DNA from: Paenibacillus uliginis N3/975
Lineage (GTDB): Bacteria; Bacillota; Bacilli; Paenibacillales; Paenibacillaceae
Length of the DNA stretch: 64,000 nucleotides
NCBI RefSeq assembly: GCF_900177425.1
Contig: NZ_LT840184.1
Coordinates: forward strand, 833,487 to 897,486
Direction of reading: 5' to 3'
Part shown: one piece after another, positions 33,237 through 42,065 of the stretch
Layout of the letters: each line of letters opens with the position of its first letter
Numbering within the stretch: the stretch's first letter is position 1
Program-made: the position numbers and the translations under genes
The notes under the pieces: model-generated
The model's database searches: none
Told to the model about the DNA's origin: nothing
The model's input: only the letters and a program-made list of their open reading frames with translations

Positions 33237-34601
33237 ATGACTTCTACTACATTTATGACGCTCGGCATTGCCGAGGATTTGGCCACCCGCTTGGGTGAGT
33301 TTGGAATACATACGCCTTCTCCGGTACAGGCTGAGGCGATTCCGCAAGTGCTGGAGGGTAAAGACGTTCTGGCAACTTCCCAGACAGGAACCGGCAAGAC
33401 CTTAGCGTATTTGCTGCCTGTACTGCAGAGCATTGATCCCGATAGCAAAACCGTTCAGAAAGTGATTCTGGCGCCGACCCAGGAGCTTGCAATCCAGATT
33501 GTGCGAGAGGGCGAGCGATACGGGGAACAGAGAGGCATTGGTGTGCTTGGTCTTATTGGGGGAGCATCGGCAAAACGTCAGCTGGAAAAGCTGAAGCTGC
33601 ATCCTCAGCTGATTGTAGGTACGCCGGGCCGGGTGCGTGAGCTGATTGAAATTAAAAAGCTCAAAATGCACGCCGTCACCACCATCGTCATCGACGAAGT
33701 GGACCAGGTATTTAATCTCGGAGCGGCAGGCGACGTGGAACGGATTTTGCGGAGCGCAATGCGCGATCGCCAACTCGTCTTTCTGTCGGCTACTGTCAGT
33801 CCGGAAACGGCTGCATTGGTTAAGCGGGAAATGGACCGGCCGGTCGAGATCGGTATCGATCCTGAGCTGCGGACGCCTTCAGCGCTGGAACACTACTATT
33901 TTGTGAGCGAAGACCGTGACCGGATCGATATGGTGCGGCGCGTTGTCCGCCATTATAAACCAGAGCGGGCCATTGTGTTTGTGAATACAACGGCTGATCT
34001 TGGCGAAGTTGAGGCCAAGTTGAATTTTTCGGGTCTTAATGCTGCGGCTTTATATGGTGATGCGGATAAAATGACACGTAGCCGGGTGCTGAACGCCTTC
34101 CGCGAAGGCCGCACACAGCTGCTCGTAGCGAGTGACGTGGCGGCAAGAGGACTTGATATCGAGGGTCTTGGTATGGTCATTAATTATGATCCTCCGATAG
34201 ACTCCGAGCATTACACTCACCGTGCTGGTCGGACCGGACGGATGGGGCGCAGCGGTATGGTCATTTCCATCGTAACCGATCGGCAAACGTTTATTATGCG
34301 TAAATTTAACCGTGAGCTGGGTATTTCGATTGAGGAAAAGGCGATGTTCGGTGGTAAGGTGCGGTCCGCAAGGGTATCTGCTTCCGGTGTCGGACGTTCT
34401 CCGCGTGAAAGCTCTGTTGAGGGTGCGGGCAGAGAGAAAACAGCTCGTCAGAGCCCCGGGAGACCAGAGAAGACTTCCAGAAAGACCGATACCCGGAGTT
34501 CAGTGGGCAAGGTCTCACAAGAACGGCAGAGTGAGCGGGAGCGTGACCGCAAGAACAAAGGCGCGCCAAAATGGCTGAAGAACAAGCCTCCACGCGGATA
34601 A
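33237..34601 (+). CDS. DEAD-box-type ATP-dependent RNA helicase with DEVD motif
   Basis: A 454-residue superfamily 2 RNA helicase. Q-motif region at residues 5-30, Walker A SQTGTGKT near 48, motif II IDEVD near 155, motif III SAT near 185, and motif VI HRAGRTGRMG near 325. Motif II reads DEVD instead of DEAD. The C-terminal 75 residues are basic and rich in R, S, G and K, an RNA-binding tail. ATG 33225 is adjacent to the AAAGG site, so ATG 33237 (about 11 bases spacing) is chosen; the difference is four residues. Likely roles are ribosome assembly, RNA decay or cold adaptation. Confidence 0.92.
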   Translation: MTSTTFMTLGIAEDLATRLGEFGIHTPSPVQAEAIPQVLEGKDVLATSQTGTGKTLAYLLPVLQSIDPDSKTVQKVILAPTQELAIQIVREGERYGEQRGIGVLGLIGGASAKRQLEKLKLHPQLIVGTPGRVRELIEIKKLKMHAVTTIVIDEVDQVFNLGAAGDVERILRSAMRDRQLVFLSATVSPETAALVKREMDRPVEIGIDPELRTPSALEHYYFVSEDRDRIDMVRRVVRHYKPERAIVFVNTTADLGEVEAKLNFSGLNAAALYGDADKMTRSRVLNAFREGRTQLLVASDVAARGLDIEGLGMVINYDPPIDSEHYTHRAGRTGRMGRSGMVISIVTDRQTFIMRKFNRELGISIEEKAMFGGKVRSARVSASGVGRSPRESSVEGAGREKTARQSPGRPEKTSRKTDTRSSVGKVSQERQSERERDRKNKGAPKWLKNKPPRG

Positions 34602-34759
34602 CGGCTCTTTTCGGATGACAAGCAGGGCTGTTATTAGGAATTAGCCAATCCTTATACCAGTTAAGCGTGTATGTACACGATATAATTAAATGAATGTCAT
34701 TATACAGTGCTTATCTACCTTGTCTGAGGGAGGTGCTGTTTAAAATGGGGTGAAGAGGA

Positions 34760-35512
34760 ATGAAGGAGAATTCGGTATTGTCCGTCCAAGGATTAAGCGG
34801 GGGGTATAGCTTGAACCGCCCTGTGCTTCATGAGATCTCTTTTAACGTCAAGCCAGGAGAAATGGTGGGGCTGATTGGACTAAACGGGGCGGGCAAGAGC
34901 ACGACGATGAAGCATATACTTGGGCTTATGAAATCGCAAAAAGGTGAGATCCGGGTCCAAGGTCAAACACGGGAAGAGAACGCCGAGGCTTATCATGGCG
35001 CGCTGGCCTTTGTGCCGGAGTCACCGCTCCTTTACGAGGAGATGACAGTGAGGGAGCATCTTGAATTTACGGCAAGATCGTACGGTGTTTCCCGTGAAGA
35101 GTATGAGCGTCGTGCTGAACAGCTATCCAGCATGTTTCGTATGGAGGATAAGATGGACAGCTTGTCGGCCCATCTATCCAAGGGAATGCGGCAAAAGGTC
35201 ATGATTATGTGCGCCTTTGTCGCAAGACCATCACTATACATAATAGATGAGCCATTTTTGGGACTCGATCCGCTCGGTATCCGCTCGCTGCTTGACTTTA
35301 TGCTCGAGCTTAAGGCAACGGGTTCTTCGGTGCTCCTCAGCTCACATATTTTGTCTACCATTGAGAATTATTGTGACCGGTTTATCGTCCTGCACCAAGG
35401 AAAAATCATCGCACAAGGAACGCTTCAGGAAGTGGCCGAGCAGGCCGGGAAGCCGGGACTTCCTCTCGAAGAGCTGTTCTATGCTCTCATTCAAGGTGGG
35501 AATGGCGGATGA
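34760..35512 (+). CDS. ecsA: ABC transporter ATP-binding protein EcsA
   Basis: A 250-residue ATPase subunit. Walker A GLNGAGKST at residues 39-47, the ABC signature LSKGMRQK near 139, and Walker B LYIIDEPFLGLD near 158. The pair with the following membrane protein matches EcsA-EcsB, which in Bacillus is required for proper secretion, competence and intramembrane proteolysis by RasP. The stop overlaps the ecsB start by four bases (ATGA). Confidence 0.88.
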   Translation: MKENSVLSVQGLSGGYSLNRPVLHEISFNVKPGEMVGLIGLNGAGKSTTMKHILGLMKSQKGEIRVQGQTREENAEAYHGALAFVPESPLLYEEMTVREHLEFTARSYGVSREEYERRAEQLSSMFRMEDKMDSLSAHLSKGMRQKVMIMCAFVARPSLYIIDEPFLGLDPLGIRSLLDFMLELKATGSSVLLSSHILSTIENYCDRFIVLHQGKIIAQGTLQEVAEQAGKPGLPLEELFYALIQGGNGG

Positions 35513-36732
35513 ACCTACGGGAGTTATATGCCAAAAGACGAAGTCAATTCTGGGGTGAGGTTCTACCTTATCTCGGATACGTCATTCAAAGTGGTGTAGC
35601 GGTTGTCTTTTTGTTTGTGCTCATTGCCTTTTCGGCTTGGTACACCTCGTTAGTACAGAATATCCCGCCGGAATTTCCGACAAGGTGGATTATGCTTGCT
35701 GTTCTTTTCCCGTTGACGGTAAATAGCAGTGTCCGGACGTATCTTCAACATGCGGATACCGTGTTTCTTTTGCCACAGGAATCAAGAATGAATCAGTATT
35801 TCTCCAAGGGCTGGGTAGGAGGAAGCATATACAAAATAGCCGGAATGATCCTTGTGGTGCTCACCTTATGGCCGCTCTACATACGAAGTGATCTGTTTCA
35901 TAAGCCGCTGATGGCTACCATTCTTGTGCTCATCGGTCTGAAACTTCTATCCAGCTATGGAAGTTGGAAGGAGCTGAGCATGACCTCACGGGGTTCTGCT
36001 GCTGCTTACCGAGCGCTGAGGTGGGCTGTTATTGGACTCACCATAGCATCTTGGCTATGGTATCCGAGTTTGCGAAGTCTAATATTTATAATTCTGATCG
36101 GTGCGGCCTACTTCGCATCCTTGACTATTCCGGCGAAGCATTCGGTAGCCTGGGAGCGGCTCATTCAAGTGGAAAAAAGGCAAGCGGGCCGGGTAATGAT
36201 GGTACTGAGCTGGTTTGTCAATGTTCCTCAGCGGGAACAGCGGGTGTATGCCCGGAAATGGCTGTCCCGCTCTGGACGAGGGATTCCTTGGCGTAAAGAT
36301 ACGGCTTATCGCTACTTGCTGGTTAAAAGCTTAGTCCGCAGTGATATCTTTGGCATTCTGATCCGTGTAGGTGTTCTCGGAGCATTGCTTGTCTGGTGGA
36401 CACGCGATAGTTTTGCCTCAAGTGCCGTTTATTTGGTCAGCTTGATGATAGCCGGTCTGCAGCTCTCGTCTCTACGCAAACTTCATCATGAATCCTTCTG
36501 GTTACATGTATATCCTCTGCCGGAAGGTACGCGTCGGGTTAACGAGGTGAAGCTCGTGTTCCAGGTACAGCTGTTATGGGCGGTACTCATGTGGCTTCCG
36601 CTGCTTGCTTCACTTACGATAACACCGGGACTCGTACTTGGAACGGGCGTTTGTGGGGTTATGGTCGTTATCTTGTTCCGTTTCGCGGCCATGAGAAGGG
36701 GGCGCAAGGAAGACGAAGACGACGATTTATAG
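35509..36732 (+). CDS. ecsB: ABC transporter permease EcsB
   Basis: A 407-residue polytopic membrane protein with about eight hydrophobic segments, starting with a basic N-terminus (LRELYAKRRSQFWGEVLPYLGY) typical of EcsB. The first four helices lie within residues 20-170, followed by a cytoplasmic stretch rich in Arg and Lys around 215-265, and then the remaining helices. The C-terminus is acidic (RKEDEDDDL). It overlaps ecsA by four bases, so the two are coupled. Identification rests on position and topology rather than on an active-site motif. Confidence 0.83.
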   Translation: MNLRELYAKRRSQFWGEVLPYLGYVIQSGVAVVFLFVLIAFSAWYTSLVQNIPPEFPTRWIMLAVLFPLTVNSSVRTYLQHADTVFLLPQESRMNQYFSKGWVGGSIYKIAGMILVVLTLWPLYIRSDLFHKPLMATILVLIGLKLLSSYGSWKELSMTSRGSAAAYRALRWAVIGLTIASWLWYPSLRSLIFIILIGAAYFASLTIPAKHSVAWERLIQVEKRQAGRVMMVLSWFVNVPQREQRVYARKWLSRSGRGIPWRKDTAYRYLLVKSLVRSDIFGILIRVGVLGALLVWWTRDSFASSAVYLVSLMIAGLQLSSLRKLHHESFWLHVYPLPEGTRRVNEVKLVFQVQLLWAVLMWLPLLASLTITPGLVLGTGVCGVMVVILFRFAAMRRGRKEDEDDDL

Positions 36733-36761
36733 ATTTAAAAGAGGCAGAAGTGTCTAACAAC

Positions 36762-36806
36762 AAAGGGGCATCTCACAGGTCAACGTACCTTTTGAGATGC
36801 TCCTTT
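36762..36806 (+). terminator. Terminator of ecsAB
   Basis: AAAGGGGCATCTCA (36762-36775) pairs with TGAGATGCTCCTTT (36793-36806, one offset). Confidence 0.82.
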
Positions 36807-36863
36807 TATGATGAGTTTTTTATGCTGATGGAATAGAAATTTTATATATTTAAGATGTTGCAA

Positions 36864-36992
36864 TTATATCCAGCAAGCACTTAGGATGATGACGAGAAGG
36901 ATAAAGAGTACCAGAATGGTTCCTACGCTTGAGCATCCGCCGAATCCGCCATATCCGCCGTATCCACATCTTGTTTCTTCAACTGCCCCCAT
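36864..36992 (-). CDS. YjcZ-like small sporulation protein, 42 aa
   Basis: A small gene on the minus strand whose product begins MGAVEETRCGYGGYGGFGG and continues with a single membrane helix (TILVLFILLVIILSACWI). The Gly/Tyr-rich start followed by a VLFILLVIIG-type helix is the hallmark of the YjcZ family of tiny spore-associated proteins in Bacillales. GAAAGGGG precedes the ATG (36990-36992). A plus-strand frame over the same DNA has no ribosome binding site. The function of the family is not established. Confidence 0.82.
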   Translation of the reverse strand: MGAVEETRCGYGGYGGFGGCSSVGTILVLFILLVIILSACWI

Positions 36993-37080
36993 GTTTATTC
37001 CCCTTTCACTAGGTTGTTGTTGGTACACGGTATTGTATGTAGGCTGGTGTTCAACGGTATGGGCAAGTGTTTATTTACAA

Positions 37081-37111
37081 ATAAAAATAAGACCGGGAGA
37101 TCCCGGTCTTA
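37081..37111 (-). terminator. Terminator of the aminotransferase gene
   Basis: TAAGACCGGG (37088-37097) pairs with CCCGGTCTTA (37102-37111); the minus strand continues in a T-rich tail. Confidence 0.88.
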
Positions 37112-37136
37112 CGTTGTTCATATATAGAGGTAGTTC

Positions 37137-38435
37137 TTAAGCTTGTTTCAGGTCCTGAATGCCTTTGTATACAAGGTCAAACAGGTCTTCCAGATGTTCC
37201 TCTTCGATACAGGAGAAGGCAATCCGGAGATCATGTTCACCCAAGGCGATGGTTCCGACGCCATATTCATGAATCAGATGTGTGCGGAGCTCTTCAGCTG
37301 AAACGTCGTTCAGCTTAAGACACATGAAATATCCGGAGTTGAACGGGTAGTATTCCCATACATCACCGTATTTACCGCTATCGAGAAGAGATTTGACCTT
37401 GTTCGCACGGCCTTTCATAATATTGAACTTCTCATGTTTCTGCGTTTCAAACTCCGGCGACTTCAGCGCATCAAGCACAAAGGTCTGGGAAGGATGGGAG
37501 CCGCTTGAGATCGTTGCGCGAATGATTCCGAGTGTTTTCTGCTCTAGGGCGGACAACACGTCTTTGTTTTCTCCTGCGTAAGTTATAAAACCGACGCGGA
37601 AGCCCCATACGAATTCTTCCTTGGTGGCTCCGTCGATCTTCACGGCCAGCACACGTGGATGAAGATCAGCAAGACGTCCGAAGAGAGATTCTTTAAGTGA
37701 ATCTTCGAAGAACAGACCGAAGTACGCGTCATCTGTTACGGCAACGACGTTGACACCAGCTTCAGCAGCTTCCAGAATAGCAGCGATGATCGCTTCGCCT
37801 TCTTCAGCCCCTGGCGTATACCCTGTCGGATTGTTCGGGAAGTTCAGAAGCACGATGGCTTTGCCTTTGTCCTTCTGGCTTAGGAGCGCTTCGCGAAGGC
37901 CCGCAGCATTAAATTTCATGTCTTCTGTGAATAGAGGGTAGTTCACGGTAACACCATGACGACGGATGCCGAAGGTGAGCTCATAGTTCTCCCAGTTCTT
38001 ATCCGGATATACGACTGCATCGCCTTCATTCACAAACAAGTCCGCAACGATGCTCAGTCCATGGGTTAGAGCGTTGGTAACAACGGGGTTACTAAAGCTT
38101 TTACCTTCAAGAGACGGATTTTCCTGGATCATCTTGTTTCGCCATACGGAACGCAGTTCAGGTTTTCCTGCAGGTGGGGCATAACTGTAAAGATCCTTCG
38201 GCTGAAAAGCCGACAGTTTATCTTGAATGACTCCCAGATGCATCGGGATTCCGCCTTCTGTGGCAATACCGATCGTGGCGTTATATTTTTTGGCATGACT
38301 TGACGCTTCCGCCGATTGACTAAGAATGCCTTCTTTAGGAAAATAAATTTCTCTTCCAAGATTAGACAGCATGTCATACACATGAGGACTTCCTGCTTTG
38401 ATGCTTTCGTTCAATTGTCCAGCCAATGGGTTCAT
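37137..38435 (-). CDS. Class I/II PLP-dependent aminotransferase
   Basis: A 432-residue fold-type I aminotransferase. PLP-binding features: the NALTHGLSIVADL stretch near 125, LNFPNNPTGY near 200, and the Schiff-base lysine probably in KIDGATKEEFVWGFR near 270 with the arginine of WGFRVGF as phosphate/substrate contact. The N-terminal 50 residues are longer than in aspartate aminotransferase. Substrate not deducible; tyrosine/aspartate-type transaminase is most likely. AAGGATGG precedes the ATG. Confidence 0.88.
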   Translation of the reverse strand: MNPLAGQLNESIKAGSPHVYDMLSNLGREIYFPKEGILSQSAEASSHAKKYNATIGIATEGGIPMHLGVIQDKLSAFQPKDLYSYAPPAGKPELRSVWRNKMIQENPSLEGKSFSNPVVTNALTHGLSIVADLFVNEGDAVVYPDKNWENYELTFGIRRHGVTVNYPLFTEDMKFNAAGLREALLSQKDKGKAIVLLNFPNNPTGYTPGAEEGEAIIAAILEAAEAGVNVVAVTDDAYFGLFFEDSLKESLFGRLADLHPRVLAVKIDGATKEEFVWGFRVGFITYAGENKDVLSALEQKTLGIIRATISSGSHPSQTFVLDALKSPEFETQKHEKFNIMKGRANKVKSLLDSGKYGDVWEYYPFNSGYFMCLKLNDVSAEELRTHLIHEYGVGTIALGEHDLRIAFSCIEEEHLEDLFDLVYKGIQDLKQA

Positions 38436-38544
38436 GAGTTGATTCCATCCTTCCGAATACTTTTGGTTAAGGTGCAGTATCTCTCATTTACGATTTCATT
38501 GCCTAATATTATAACACTTCACCGTGAAAGCGTCACGGAAAAGG

Positions 38545-39165
38545 TCATGCTTCAGGCGTGGAAGGATGGTATTTGCATATCAGCTCAGCTGTAAGGGTAT
38601 CTCGGTTCTCATCACGGTTTTTCAGACCGTCCAGGACTTTGTCCATCCTGCGTTTTTTTAAGTTTTGCCCGAATTTGAACTTGGCCGACATCTTGGACGG
38701 AACCAGCTTGATCAAGGCAACCCCCTTTAACTGAGGAACATAACGTGGATCTTCGGCGTTAATCGGATCATACCCTCCTTCAGGCTGAAGCTTGAGCATA
38801 AAAGCGCCCAGAGCCCTTGCTTTTTCCTCGAGATCTTGTACAACAACGGCATCTCCGCTGGCGGTAACACTTTTGAAAAATGCGGTGGCCGGGCAGGCCA
38901 TGTCGGGATTGGAGAAATAAGACGGAATCAGCGCGTATTCATCCGCTACACTGAAACTGACTTTGGGATTTTGAAACAGGTGATCCATCTTCTCCCCGGC
39001 CTGACTTCCATGAAAATAAAAAGCGCCTTCCACAAACACGAAATTTAGAGGAGTGACTCGTGGACAGCCTGATTCATCAACGGTACCTAGAAACCCAAAG
39101 CTCATCTCCGCTAAAAATTGTTCAACTTCCTTTGGATCCTCCACCATAAACTCATTTCTTCGCAT
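38545..39165 (-). CDS. Pyridoxamine 5'-phosphate oxidase-like FMN-binding split barrel protein
   Basis: A 206-residue protein of the flavin split-barrel group (NimA-like), reading FGFLGTVDESGCPRVTPLNFV near residues 23-43 and a GAFYFHGSQAGEKMDHL flavin-contact region near 46-62. The ATG at 39163-39165 has GGGAG ten bases upstream; the frame is open much further but without a site. It is divergent from a MocR-type regulator, and such pairs often belong to vitamin B6 or related metabolism, so the regulator probably controls it. Enzyme activity is not certain. Confidence 0.83.
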   Translation of the reverse strand: MRRNEFMVEDPKEVEQFLAEMSFGFLGTVDESGCPRVTPLNFVFVEGAFYFHGSQAGEKMDHLFQNPKVSFSVADEYALIPSYFSNPDMACPATAFFKSVTASGDAVVVQDLEEKARALGAFMLKLQPEGGYDPINAEDPRYVPQLKGVALIKLVPSKMSAKFKFGQNLKKRRMDKVLDGLKNRDENRDTLTAELICKYHPSTPEA

Positions 39166-39214
39166 GGTTGTTAATCTCCCTCTTTTTATAATTTCATCCA
39201 GCATACGGGGAAGA

Positions 39215-39243
39215 TTGACAAGAAAAAAGAGCCAATATACATT
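39215..39243 (+). promoter_or_regulatory. SigA-type promoter of the MocR gene
   Basis: TTGACA (39215-39220), 17 bases, TACATT (39238-39243). It lies 38 bases upstream of the MocR start, in the 115-base divergent gap. Confidence 0.55.
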
Positions 39244-39280
39244 AATTAAATTAGTCCATTTAACGACAGGAGGGGCAGCC

Positions 39281-40735
39281 ATGGAGCTTGGTCTACCCAT
39301 TGATTCCTACTTGGAGAAGTATCGGTATAAATATTTGGCCTTATATCATGCTTTGCGGGATGCGATTATTAACGGTATGTTACCGGAGGGAACAAGGCTG
39401 CCTGCAACACGTGAGCTTGCCCGGCAGTATGGAATGTCGCGGGGTTCGGCTGCACAAAGTTATGATATGCTTCTTGCCGAAGGTTACGTGAACGCTATGA
39501 CAGGCAGCGGGACTTATGTGGCAAGGGGAGCTTCGCTTTCAAACAAAGAGATCGAGCCTATAAACAGTGGTCCGATGTTATCCACATGGGGACAACGTGT
39601 ATTGGACATGATGTCATCTCCAAGTGGTCAGACTGAAGGGAATGCGGAAGAGCTCTTAGCATTTACAGGAGAGCGGGTGGCTTCCGAAAATTTTCCGTAT
39701 ACGGAATGGAAAAGTTTTTTAGGTCACGCAGCCAATGAAGCGAAAGAGGGAATATCTCGGGAATCGTTCTCTGCCGGCCATATGGAACTCCGCCGGGCGA
39801 TTGCCGGACATTTGAGATTTACCCGGGGAATCCAGGCGGATGCTGATCATATCGTTATTTTCAGCGGATCGATGCAGGGTATTGTCCTTCTCTCTCAATT
39901 ATTAATAAATTCGGGCGATCCGGTCGTCCTTGAAAATCCCGGATATCATGGGATAAAAAATGCTGTACAATCTTGCGGCGGAATCATTGTGCCAGCGGAG
40001 GTTGACAGGTCTGGTCTTATTCCGGAGGACTGGAATGCAAGGCTCTTATTTGTCACACCGAGCCGTCAATATCCAACTGGAGCTGTACTGTCTTTAGAAC
40101 GACGGAGAGAACTGTTGAAATGGGCAAGGCTTCATCAAGCGATCATTATTGAGGATGATTATGATAGCGAATTTCGCTGGGGCGGTCGTCCAATGGAGCC
40201 GCTTAAAGCACTGGATGACGGAGGGCATGTGATCTTTATTGGATCTTTCTCCAAGACGATGTTCCTCGGTTTGCGTCTTGGATACGCCGTTCTTCCAAAG
40301 GCGTTGGTGAAGCCGGTGATCGCCGCCAAGGCATTGTATGAGCCAGTGTCATCGTCACTGTTGGAGCAGCGTGCCTTGTCTCTTTTTATATCAAGGGGAG
40401 CCTACAGTCGTCATCTGCGCCGGATGACCCGGCTGTATGGAGGGCGACATCGGTTTTTTTGCAGTCAAATGGAGGAAAAGGCAACACATCTGTTTCAGCT
40501 GGAACCGGGTGATGCGGGTTTGCATGTCTATGCGAAATGGCTTCACGATGGTGAGACGTATGAGCTTTTTAAGAAGGCCGCACGCAAGAGAGGCGTGGAA
40601 TTCAGGGATGCGGCTGTATACCGGTTTTCCCCCGGCTCGCCGGCGGCATGCTTCGGATTCTCCCATCTAAATGAAGAACAAATTGCAAGAGGTGTCTCTC
40701 GAATGGCTCTCGCATGGGAGGACATGCAAAAGTAA
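39281..40735 (+). CDS. MocR/PdxR-family regulator (GntR helix-turn-helix fused to aminotransferase domain)
   Basis: A 484-residue fusion. Winged helix domain at residues 14-82 with GTRLPATRELARQYGMSRGSA, and a fold-type I aminotransferase domain from about 115 to 480. PLP lysine in FIGSFSKTMFLGLRLGY near 325, EDDYDSEFRW near 290, and VTPSRQYPTG near 260. Such proteins sense PLP or amino compounds and regulate neighbouring genes. The ATG has AGGAGG seven bases upstream; longer frames overlap the divergent gene. The divergent FMN-split-barrel gene is the likely target. Confidence 0.93.
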   Translation: MELGLPIDSYLEKYRYKYLALYHALRDAIINGMLPEGTRLPATRELARQYGMSRGSAAQSYDMLLAEGYVNAMTGSGTYVARGASLSNKEIEPINSGPMLSTWGQRVLDMMSSPSGQTEGNAEELLAFTGERVASENFPYTEWKSFLGHAANEAKEGISRESFSAGHMELRRAIAGHLRFTRGIQADADHIVIFSGSMQGIVLLSQLLINSGDPVVLENPGYHGIKNAVQSCGGIIVPAEVDRSGLIPEDWNARLLFVTPSRQYPTGAVLSLERRRELLKWARLHQAIIIEDDYDSEFRWGGRPMEPLKALDDGGHVIFIGSFSKTMFLGLRLGYAVLPKALVKPVIAAKALYEPVSSSLLEQRALSLFISRGAYSRHLRRMTRLYGGRHRFFCSQMEEKATHLFQLEPGDAGLHVYAKWLHDGETYELFKKAARKRGVEFRDAAVYRFSPGSPAACFGFSHLNEEQIARGVSRMALAWEDMQK

Positions 40736-40801
40736 AAAAAAAGGAGTATCATGGTGATAGAGAGATAGATTAACTTTGGAGAGACAAGGGGGAGTGACGT
40801 G

Positions 40802-41587
40802 ATGCTGAATGCATCGCTGTCTTCTTTTGTAATCAAGCCCGCCTTGGCCAAAATCGCCTGCGAACCGGGGTGGAAGTGGCAAAAGCGCGAAAAGCCGATG
40901 CAAAATTACGACTTGTTTTACGTGTGGAGCGGGGAAGGGACCGTAGTGCTTAATGACAAGCCATTTGAGGTAGGAAAAGGAAGCTGTTTCCTGTTCTACC
41001 CTGGTGATCATACGAGTGCCACACATAACCCTCAGAAGCCGTTAGTTCTAACCTACATACATTTTGATGTTACCGATCCTGTCAGCGAGGTGCCGGCGCC
41101 TTACCGGAGGCTGAACGAGACAATGGATTTTGAATATTTGCTTGCCAGATACGTTCGGCTGTACCTTGATCAACCTTACGGGGCAGAAGAAGAAGGAAAA
41201 GTCATTTTAAAACAGCTGATGATCTACCTGCTCAGGGAAGACCGTGATACACCGGTGATTAAGAAAGCGAGCAATCATCTGACTGAAGCGATTCATGAGA
41301 TTGCCAATTACGTCCGCCTTCATCCGGGGATACCGCACCGGGTTGAAGATCTGGCGGCAAGGGCCGGGTTGTCTCCGCGCTATTTTTCGATTAAGTTCAA
41401 GGAGCTTATCGGCACGCCGGTACAGTCATATATTATCAAAATGAGGATAGAGCGGGCTCAGCATCTATTGCTCCACCAGGGAATGAATGTGACGGAGGTG
41501 GCTGATGCTCTCGGATATAGGGATATTTTCTTTTTCAGCCGCCAATTCAAGCAGTACACGGGGAGAAGTCCTTCTGAGGTTCGCTAA
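40802..41587 (+). CDS. AraC-family transcriptional regulator with cupin sensor
   Basis: A 261-residue regulator. N-terminal cupin-like ligand domain at about 15-135 (FYVWSGEGTVVLNDKPFEVG...FLFYPGDHTSATH in short pieces) and two helix-turn-helix motifs at about 165-260, ending RDIFFFSRQFKQYTGRSPSEVR. GGGGGAG precedes the ATG at 40802 by seven bases; a GTG immediately before is possible. Typical targets are sugar or transport genes, but no such gene is adjacent, so the target is unknown. Confidence 0.92.
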   Translation: MLNASLSSFVIKPALAKIACEPGWKWQKREKPMQNYDLFYVWSGEGTVVLNDKPFEVGKGSCFLFYPGDHTSATHNPQKPLVLTYIHFDVTDPVSEVPAPYRRLNETMDFEYLLARYVRLYLDQPYGAEEEGKVILKQLMIYLLREDRDTPVIKKASNHLTEAIHEIANYVRLHPGIPHRVEDLAARAGLSPRYFSIKFKELIGTPVQSYIIKMRIERAQHLLLHQGMNVTEVADALGYRDIFFFSRQFKQYTGRSPSEVR

Positions 41588-41672
41588 AGCAGGATAGCTC
41601 TGGTTCACGGGGAAATTGTAAGGGTAATGCTCCGAATAAGGTCTTGGAAAGACAGAGAGGGGGGGACCGGCA

Positions 41673-41789
41673 ATGAGCCAAAGAAGACGGATGCGTAGCC
41701 TGATTTGTAGCTGCGGAGGCTGTGGCATTTTTAGAAACCGTTTGCGTCGGTTTAAGAATACGAAGCCCGAAAAGGATTTGTGGTTCTAA
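41673..41789 (+). CDS. Possible small basic Cys-containing protein, 38 aa
   Basis: An ORF following GGGGGG at about eight bases. The product is strongly basic (MSQRRRMRSLICSCGGCGIF then NRLRRFKNTKPEKDLWF) with three cysteines spaced as CSCGGC. It lies between the AraC regulator and a terminator, so it could be the second gene of that operon. No family recognised. Composition and the ribosome binding site support it moderately. Confidence 0.42.
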   Translation: MSQRRRMRSLICSCGGCGIFRNRLRRFKNTKPEKDLWF

Positions 41790-41807
41790 TTCATTCATAA
41801 TACATTT

Positions 41808-41870
41808 CAGCACCTTCGTTATTTCCCGGGAGGAATTATCCTACCGTCGAACATAGCGGGGTGCTTTTTT
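41808..41870 (+). terminator. Terminator after the AraC gene
   Basis: AGCACC (41809-41814) pairs with GGTGCT (41860-41865) at the ends of a longer structure, followed by six Ts. Confidence 0.6.
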
Positions 41871-41967
41871 GAAATATTTGATTATATGTTTCACGTATAA
41901 ATAATTTAATATTTCTCGATGAAACGCTCTCCATCCTTATGTAGGATGCCGAAGGCGTTTCTTCTTG
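41871..41967. repeat. Dispersed hairpin repeat, copy D
   Basis: The most complete copy: an AT-rich left hairpin (ATTATATGTTTCACGTATAA region, 41881-41900), TTTCTCGATGAAACGC, the CATCCT/AGGATG inner stem (41932-41948), and the family ending GGCGTTTCTTCTT (41954-41966). It lies between a terminator and the SDR gene. Confidence 0.8.
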
Positions 41968-42065
41968 GTTGGTATGCTATTGAATCTATGTATGGCGGAT
42001 ACTAAGATAGATGGAACGTAGGGAATTTTAGCACTGGAACAATCAAGGTCTGAAGGAGAGAACGG

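Noticed and set aside
36886..37140. 84-codon plus-strand frame downstream of ecsB
   Set aside because: The minus strand carries the YjcZ-like gene with a ribosome binding site over the same DNA; the plus frame has no site.
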